A DNA stretch of 64,000 bases, from positions 2,356,001 through 2,420,000 of the forward strand of contig JAHRHY010000004.1 of NCBI GenBank assembly GCA_019671135.1. The letters are read 5' to 3'. Position 1 is the first letter of the stretch. Each line of letters starts with the position of its first letter. The notes under the pieces were generated by a model that saw only the letters and a program-made list of their open reading frames with translations, did no database searches and was not told where the DNA came from. This DNA comes from Linnemannia hyalina. Its lineage: Eukaryota; Mortierellomycota; Mortierellomycetes; Mortierellales; Mortierellaceae. Shown one piece after another: positions 56,859-64,000 of the stretch. The translations under genes were made by a program, and so were the position numbers.

Positions 56859-57907
56859 ACTGTACAAAACTCTAAACTAGATATTGCGAACAAATATAAA
56901 GAAAACATCGCTCCACACTTGTAGTTCACGATCACCTTGACGCATGTTTGATACAGGCGATGCCACGTCGCGCAGGTTCAAAAAGGAATTTTGGGCTTGA
57001 GGATCCTGATATGAGTGTCGAACAGATCAGAGAGAGGCTTAGAAAAGCATGGCTGAGTGAGAGTGTTCATTTCGAGGTTATCATAGTATGTACATGTGAA
57101 TAGGGGTGGTGGTTTAAGGTGAAGGGTGTGGAGCTTTTCAAGTTTGAAGTTGAGCTCTGATTTCCCATGGCCTTGATTGGCTCTGTGACGTGGCAAGCGA
57201 TACTCACACTCACACTTCAGTGTTACAACTTTCATCTTCTTTTCCTTCGTTCTCATTCCCTTCGTCATCCTTTTCTTCTCTCTCTCTTCTCCTTTTTCTA
57301 CTTTCATCATCTGTCCTTCCTCACACCTCGACCCCACTCCACCTCGAGGCATAAACAACTCATCACTACACAACCCATCCTCCTCTCCTCGCCCTTCTAG
57401 TTTTCCTTCTTTTTTTTTTTTTTTTTCTTTTATCACCTTCCTTCTTTTCTTGTCCTTTTACCGCGCGTTTATTCGAAAAAGAGATCACCTCAAGCCAGAG
57501 AGTAAGAAAGCACCACACCTCGCCCTTGCAGGACCTTGAACTCCATACGAAGACTCGAACAGCGACAGAGGAAACACAGGCAACAAGGAATTCACACTCG
57601 AACTTGACAAAGCACCATCTCTGGACACTGGACGCACAAAAGATAGGGTCATACCTGAAGCGAAAAAGGGGAAACGCGTTTCTTGCTCCCTCTCAGCACC
57701 ACCAAAGGCGCACTGGAATAGCTCATCTCATATGCACACGAGGAAGGGAACGAACACATCTGGATGAGGATGGAAAGTTGTGCGTTCACATATAAACATA
57801 CTCACACTCTCTACGTTGCTTCATCTATTCAGACAGAAAGCAAGGAATAATTCAACAGGACCAACTTTCTCTAAACACACACACACACACTTCAAAAGTC
57901 CATCAGC
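56859..57907. other. Intergenic region and sec31 leader
   Basis: 1.05 kb: the 3' flank of the isomerase gene, then the promoter and long CT- and A/C-rich 5' leader of sec31, with a T run near 57412-57426 and an (AC)n stretch at about 57878-57892. I see no gene; open frames on either strand are compositional. Confidence 0.6.
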
Positions 57908-60900
57908 ATGAGGCAAAAGACCATCTCAAGGACCTCGACCTTTGCCTGGAGCCCCGGTCAACATACTCCTCTCCTCGCTACAGGAACAGTTGCCGGAGCC
58001 TTCGATGCCAACTTCTCCAATACTTCCCAACTCGAGATCTTTGACCTCAACCTCACCGACAAATCGCCCGACTCTGTAGAGCTTAACCAACCTGCCGGTG
58101 TTGTCTCTAGCAGTGCCAGGTAAAAAAAAAAAAAAAAAAAGAATAGCACCTGGCTGTCCGACTGGTCTTTGTTGTTGCGTCAGAGAAGAAAAGGGTCCTT
58201 TGGTCACTAACACCGATACGAATAATACACACCTTGGAATAGATTCAACCGTTTGGCATGGGCGAGTCCAACAGTCGATCGCCCTTACGGTATGATTGCA
58301 GGAGGAATGGAGAACGGCGAGCTGAACTTGTGGGATGCCAACGCGATCCTCAATGGAAGGTATGTACATCGTCATCTGTCCCTGAGCAAACCCGTCTTAC
58401 TCGCATACTCGCGGCCTAGAACGTGAAACCTGCCCCCCTTCTGTTCCCCTTTGTCTTTTTTTCCTTCTGTCACTTATTTTCTTGTTGAGTTTCCTGCTCA
58501 GTATGCTTGTTGGTTGCAACTGGTTGGCCGGACCTTGTTGACTGATGCTTTTACGCGTGTATCCATTCGGTTCCTTTTTTTTCTTACTGCCTCAATAGCG
58601 ATGATGTCCTCTTTTCCAGACAGACCAACCACTCTGGCCCTGTCCGTGGCCTTCACTTCAACCCCTTCCAGCAGAACCTTCTTTCTTCCGCCTCAAGCAA
58701 CGGCGAGGTACAATATTACATGTCATCACTACTATCTGACACTGGGCTTGCGTTAATTGGTCGACCAAGGAATCCACCTCTAACTATTATTCGCTTCAAT
58801 CCAACCATTAGATCTTCATTTGGGATCTTGGAAACTTGACCAAGCCATATACTCCTGGAACCAGGTCAGCTAAGCTGGAGGACATTACTTGCGTCGCCTG
58901 GAACAACCACGTCCAACACATCTTGGCTACCAGCTCAACCACAGGATACACCGTCGTCTGGGATCTCAAGGCCAAGCGCGAGGTCCTCACTCTCTCCTAC
59001 CCCGGAGCAAGTGTTGGAGGCAGCATGGGCAACTTGGGACAGATGGGTGCCAGCCGTCGCGGCATCACCGCCATTGCTTGGAACCCTGATGTTGTACGTA
59101 TCCTCTCTTTCCTATACTTATGGCATCGTGACAAGCTCTTTAATGTGCAATATCTAACAGGACATATGTTTTAAACTTTCTCCTTGTCTACTAGGCAACT
59201 CAAATTATCACAGCGACCGAGGACGACAACAATCCCGTCATCTTGGTCTGGGATCTCCGTTATGCCCACGCCCCCGAGAAGGTAGCTTTAAAGTGCACCA
59301 TATATTGTTACTTTTGCCGAAAGCTGGCTTGTTTCCACATGTGCCATGTTGCAAGTCATATTCTAACAGTGCTTTGTTTCAACCAAATTAGACTCTTTCT
59401 GGACACACCAAGGGAATTTTGTCGCTTTCGTGGTGCCAGCAGGACTCTGACTTGCTTCTGTCTGCAGGCAAGGATTGCCGGTCACTCTGCTGGAACCCCA
59501 AGTCTGGAGAGATCATTGGCGAGGTATGGGGCCTAATAGGATTATTTTTATTTTCTTTCAGCAGAGCGTTGCTCTGGCTTTGTCATCTTTTACTAACCCC
59601 AGAAACAATGTCCTGTCTCTCATGAGTAGCTCCCTCAAAGCTCAAGCTGGACTTTTGATATTGATTGGTGCCCTCGCAACCCTGATCTTTTGGCCTCTGC
59701 TTCGTTCGACGGAAAGGTAACACCACAACACAAAGCACAGCCGTCTTTCGATATCGAGAGCAACACCTCCAATCCCATGTGCTAAATTTCAACTTTATTA
59801 TCATGTATTAGATCAATATCCACTCTATTCAGTCAACATCCGACAATGAGTCTGGCTCAGCAGGCCATGCCATTCAGGAATCGCACGATCCTTTCACCCC
59901 TCAGTACCAGACCCAGGCCCCCACTGCGGCCATCTCGTTGAAGCAGCCCCCCAAGTGGCTTCGTCGCCCCGTCGGTGCTACTTTCGGCTTTGGAGGAAAG
60001 CTTGCTATATTCAGGAACAGACCCGCTCCTCCCATGAACCTCCCCCCTGGCGCTGTCGCCCCTGCTGGCGTTCCCACTAACATTTCATCAGTGACATTGG
60101 TCAGCGTTGTGACCGAGCCTGAGATTTCTCAGCGCGCTGCTGATCTCGAGCACGCTTTGGAGACCAAGACCTTGGACAAGTTCTGCGAGGGACGCAGCCA
60201 GACTGACCAAACCACTGCAGAATACTGGACCGTCTTGCGCGCTCTTTTCGAAGCCAACCCCCGCGAGCAGCTTGTTCACCACCTCGGTTTTGACAAGCAG
60301 GAGATGGTCGATCAAGTCGCCGCATTGACCCAGCAGATGAACCTCAACAGCAACACCTCGGTCACTTCGCCCAAGCCTGACGGAGGACTTCAGAACCACC
60401 CTGGCTCGACTACAGAGATGAACTCCTTGTTCTCGGGCAGCAATACTGACCTTCTTGACTCTGACGATGCCTTTGGCAACTATTCTACTGCCGCCCCCAC
60501 CTCAGAGTTCAAGGTCAAGCCCTCAATCCCCTTCCATATTTACCCCGCCTCAGATACCGACATTGACAAGAAGATCACACGCTGCATTGTTGCTGGCGAT
60601 TTTGACTCTGCTGTTAATGTTTGCTTGCACGATGGACGTCTCTCGGACGCCCTTGTTCTTGCCATCTGCGGTGGTCCCGAGCTGTTGGAACGCACCCAGA
60701 AGGCCTACTTTGAGCGTCGCGCCGCTTCGACCCCTTACATCCGCCTCTTGCAGAGCGTTGTTACTGGCGACCTCGAGGATGTCGTTCGCAACGCCGATTT
60801 GGCTGACTGGCAGGAGATTGTTGTGATTCTTTGCACATTCGCTCGCCCCGATGATTTTGGAAAGCTGTGCGAGTCCCTCGGTAACCGATTGGAGCAGCAG

Positions 60901-63195
60901 TGGATCACCAAGGCACAGGCTGGAGAGCAGGCGGATGATATTCGCTGCAACACTGTTCTCTGCTACTTGGCTGCTGGAAACCTCGAGCGCGTCGTTTCTA
61001 TCTGGATTCAGGAGCAGGAGCAGGAGCTTGCATTGAGCGGATATGATCCCTCGACCTCCGAGTACGAGCGCAATGCTCGCTCGTTGCAAGCGTTTATTGA
61101 GAAGGTTACCGTCTTCCGCAAAGCCATTGACTATGTTGATGTTGCCATTTCCGGTAACCCCAACGAAGATAACCCTGAAGAGCAGCAGGATGGTCATCAC
61201 AAGTTGGCTGCCTTGTACGACAAGTACACCGAGTATGCCGAGATTATGGCCGCTCAGGGTCGCCTTTCGACTGCTGTCGAATTCTTGAGCTTGACCCCTG
61301 TCGACTACCACAACAAGGAGAGCTTGGCCGTCATGCGCGATCGTCTCTACCACTCTGGCGTCGATGTCAGCAAGGTCCCCGCTCCCGAGTTCCCCTTCGA
61401 ACCCCTCTTTGTCATGGGCGAGGGCGAGTACCAGCAGCAGCAGCAGTACGGTCAGCAGCAGCAGCAGCAGCACAACCAGTACCAACACAACCAGTACCAG
61501 TCTCAGCAACCACAGCAGCAGCAGCAGCAGCATAACCAGTACCAGTCGAACCAGTACCAGAACACCCAGTACCAGACGAACCAGTACCAGCCCCAGCAGG
61601 CTCAGCAAAACCCTTACGGTGCCCAGAACCCCTACGGCGCACCACCAGCTCCTTATGGCAACGCTGGCTACAATGCCACAGGATACCAGCAGCCTCCTCC
61701 TCAGCAGCAGCAGCAACAGCAGCAGCAGGCAATTGTGCCTCCTCCTCCCAACCCCTTTGGCGCTCCTCAGCAGAACGAAATCCGCCCTCCTCAGCCTGCT
61801 GTCGCCAACAACCCCTATGCGCCCCCCGCCCCAACATATGGAGGTTATAACCAGCCCCCTGCACCTCCTGCCTTTAACCAGTCAGGCTACCCTGGTCATG
61901 CCGATACTGGTCTCCAGCAGCCCTTCCAGGGACATTACAACCAGCAGAACCCCGTTGAGAGGACTCGCTCGGCCGATTTGCCTCCCTCGCAGCGCAAAGA
62001 CACTGGTAACTGGAACGACCCTCCATCATTGCCTCTAGCCAACGCCGCCAAGCGTGCAAATGCAAATGCTGCTTTGAACAAGACTCAATTCAGCTCGCCC
62101 TTCCCTGGCAGTCCCGCTATCGGTAACAGCCCCATGGGTGGTACCCCACCACCTCCTGCAACTGGCTATGGACAGCCTCCTCAGCCAACAGCATTGCCTC
62201 CACCTCCCATGATGGGCGCTCGTCCCGCAGCTACCACCTCGCCCTACTCACCGGTCCCAGCAGCATCGCACCTGCCCCCTCCTCCCCCTACCAACGCAGG
62301 CAATGCCATGTCGCCCCGTTATGCCAACCAGCGTGCAGCACAGCAGCCTGCTAACTTCCAGAACTTTGGTGGCAACCAGGCAACCAATCCCCAGCCCACG
62401 AACACATATGCCCCTCCTGCCCAGCAGCAGCAGCAACAATACCAGCAACAGCAGCAGCAGCAGCAGCAGGGTTATGGACAAGGCTCTCCTAGCCCTTACG
62501 CCCCTCAACAAAACCTTGGTGGTGGGCCCATGGGAGGCATGGCCAGCGGCATGCCCCAAGTCCTCCAGCAGAGACCCCTGACGCCAGCAGCACCCCCAAC
62601 TCCCCCAGAGCCTGTCAAGTCAAGACATCGTAAGTCAATGGTCTTTTCTGTTTATGCGCATTACTGAGACAGTACCAGATCTGTTGCTCTGTTTCCTATG
62701 GGCTAACACACGGAGCTGACGCGCGTATCTATTTTTTTGTTGGACAATGTAGCTGCCGGTGACCGCTCACATATCCCTGCAGGACAGAAGGTGATCTTCA
62801 CCGTCCTCGCTAATGAGCTCGCCCTCGCTCGCCAATACGCTACGGTATGTTTCTTTTTGTATGTAAAATGACGGCAAGAAGAAGGTTGACCCGAGTTCAT
62901 GATTCTAATGGAGCATTTACTTAATTTTCTTGTGGAATGTTAATAGCCCGCGAACAAGAGAGCATGGGATGACGCTGAAAAGAAGTTGAATGTGTTGTTC
63001 GACATGTTGAACAACGAGGAGGTGTCAGCGGCTGTGGTGGATCAAATGCTGTTGCTTGCACAAGCACTCCAATCCAAGAACTACAACTCTGCATACCAGA
63101 TCCACTTGGAGTTGCATTCGACGCGCACGAACGAAGTGTCGAGCTGGATGACGGGAGTCAAGCGCCTGATTGTCGAGAATGCCAAGCTCCAATAG
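57908..63195 (+). CDS. sec31: Sec31, outer-coat subunit of COPII
   Basis: Ten exons: 57908-58119, 58243-58359, 58599-58707, 58812-59093, 59195-59281, 59392-59523, 59630-59716, 59812-62629, 62753-62844, 62947-63195; 1394 residues, close to the yeast and animal size. The N-terminal seven-bladed WD40 propeller (residues ~1-335) begins with the family start RTSTFAWSP and has WD repeats such as NGELNLWD and [10 protein letters not shown] helical ACE1-type solenoid covers about 500-790. Then follows a Pro/Gln-rich, disordered region with repeated NQYQ and PPPP motifs (~800-1270), the stretch that contacts Sar1-Sec23 in known Sec31. The last ~100 residues are a conserved helical domain. With Sec13 it forms the cage of ER-to-Golgi vesicles. 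Codon use is C-ending. Confidence 0.94.
61430..61740 (+). repeat. Gln-rich repeats in sec31
   Basis: CAG-dominated runs and tandem copies of a unit encoding Asn-Gln-Tyr-Gln. This is coding low-complexity sequence; a second CAG-rich patch lies at 62424-62470. The long leucine/valine frame on the opposite strand is only its reverse complement. Confidence 0.85.
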
Positions 63196-63663
63196 TAAGA
63201 TAGGGTGGTGTCCATGATATGAACTTTAGCACGATAGATGACGAACAACCAACCAACCAACCTACCACATAGTTTTTTGTTTAAAGAGATTAAAACAAAG
63301 TCAATGAAATGTAACGACAAAAAAGAACGTCTCGACATTGTGTCTCTGTCAAAGTAAGATCATGGTCAGAGCGACCAAGATATTGAGTACGTCCACTGCA
63401 TTTTCGTGGTGGTTTCTTTGGATCATCGAACATGTTGTCCTGTTCATTCTATTGCAACCCGACCATGCACATCGGACATTTGTTTGAAAATTTTTAATGT
63501 TTCAGTCCGTTGTTTGTTGCACTGAGTGTGTCACCCTCTTTTTTTTTGCGAAGTAAGATACCCTCCATTTTCTTTTTTCTCTTCACTCGCCTCTTTCCAA
63601 CAACTGCCACCCACCACTACACTACCACCCACCACTACCACCAACAAGAGCAACAGCAACAAC
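63196..63663. other. Intergenic region
   Basis: 468 bp between sec31 and the dehydrogenase gene, containing the 3' flank of sec31 and a short leader rich in CCAC and CAACAA units before the ATG at 63664. No gene seen. Confidence 0.6.
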
Positions 63664-64000
63664 ATGACAGAACAAATCAAACAGGACATGGTAGGCAAGG
63701 TCGCCTTCATCACCGGCTCCGCCAAGAACATGGGCAAAGCCTTCGCCCTCGCCCTCGCCCGCCGTGGCGCCGACATTGTCATTCACCACCGCAAAGACAC
63801 GTCCGAGGCCCAGACGGCAGCTCAAGAGATCCAATCCCTCGGCCGCCGCACCCTTATCGTCCAAGGCGAGCTCACATCAGTTTCTGTGATCGAGCAGATT
63901 TTTGCTCAGATTCTTTCGACTTTTGGGCATATTGATATTGTAATCAACAATGCCGGTGTGGTGTTGAAGAAGCCGATGGCCGAGATTTCAGAGGAAGAGT
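63664..64000 (+). CDS. Short-chain dehydrogenase/reductase, partial
   Basis: The frame opens at 63664 after an A/C-rich leader and stays open for 112 codons to the window edge, so the 3' part is missing. It shows the classical SDR start: GKVAFITGSAKNMGKAFALA (TGxxxGxG coenzyme loop), an HHRK segment after the second strand that suggests NADP preference, and INNAGV (NNAG structural motif) near residue 96. The catalytic Ser-Tyr-Lys triad lies beyond the window. Resembles FabG-like SDRs; substrate cannot be assigned. Confidence 0.88.
   Translation, partial: MTEQIKQDMVGKVAFITGSAKNMGKAFALALARRGADIVIHHRKDTSEAQTAAQEIQSLGRRTLIVQGELTSVSVIEQIFAQILSTFGHIDIVINNAGVVLKKPMAEISEEE

Noticed and set aside
60550..61716. 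388-codon open frame on the minus strand inside sec31
   Set aside because: It is the reverse complement of Gln-rich and biased coding sequence; Leu/Val repeats with no recognisable fold.
1..64000. CRISPR array, bacterial operon or phage features
   Set aside because: No spaced direct repeats, no ribosome binding sites, and spliceosomal introns throughout show a eukaryotic nuclear genome.

Overview
The window is eukaryotic and fungal. Nearly every gene is cut by short introns (mostly 60-120 nt, donors GTAAGT or GTACGT, CTAAC-type branch sites, T-rich acceptors). Intergenic DNA is full of long T/A homopolymers and CT tracts, and many proteins carry Gln/Pro/Ser-rich insertions. Family content and gene style suggest an early-diverging filamentous fungus of the Mortierella type (Mucoromycota); the phylum is inference, fungal origin is not in doubt.

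Layout. 1-1132 leader; 1133-3443 (+) RRM/RGG RNA-binding protein; 3778-6832 (-) patatin triacylglycerol lipase; 7784-9029 (+) NADPH-dependent double-bond reductase; 11591-16056 (+) membrane RING-H2 ubiquitin ligase; 16302-24017 (-) very large ABCC-type transporter with degenerate nucleotide sites; 25285-31270 (-) Doa10/MARCH6-type ER ubiquitin ligase; 31684-33927 (+) Swt1-type PIN nuclease.

33399-42578 is a tandem segmental duplication. The ancestral order swt1 - secreted ferritin-like gene - enoyl-CoA hydratase-like gene - acyl-CoA carboxylase beta gene was copied from inside swt1 to inside the carboxylase gene. Unit A now holds a ferritin-like gene and a truncated carboxylase 5' end that is joined at 37366-37369 to a truncated swt1 3' end. 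Unit B holds the second ferritin-like gene, the only surviving hydratase gene and the intact carboxylase gene. Unit A lost the hydratase by a ~1.6 kb deletion; unit B lacks a ~0.36 kb segment present in A. The two ferritin-like proteins are identical.

44135-45517 (+) unknown low-complexity protein; 46123-49833 (+) type II membrane O-fucosyltransferase-like protein; 51176-53304 (+) FAD sugar-lactone oxidase; 53824-54896 (-) Skp1; 55319-56858 (+) peroxisomal dienoyl-CoA isomerase; 57908-63195 (+) Sec31; 63664-end (+) partial short-chain dehydrogenase.

Most genes are unrelated housekeeping functions. The plausible functional pairings are the divergent hydratase/carboxylase pair (branched-chain or isoprenoid acyl-CoA breakdown) and two enzymes with peroxisomal C-termini (SKL, AKL). 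I did not find a recognisable new multi-gene system. The most informative features are the duplication with its chimeric junction, the ABC transporter with substituted catalytic residues, two GC-AG introns and several microexons. Exon boundaries below were derived by hand from splice signals and phase agreement.
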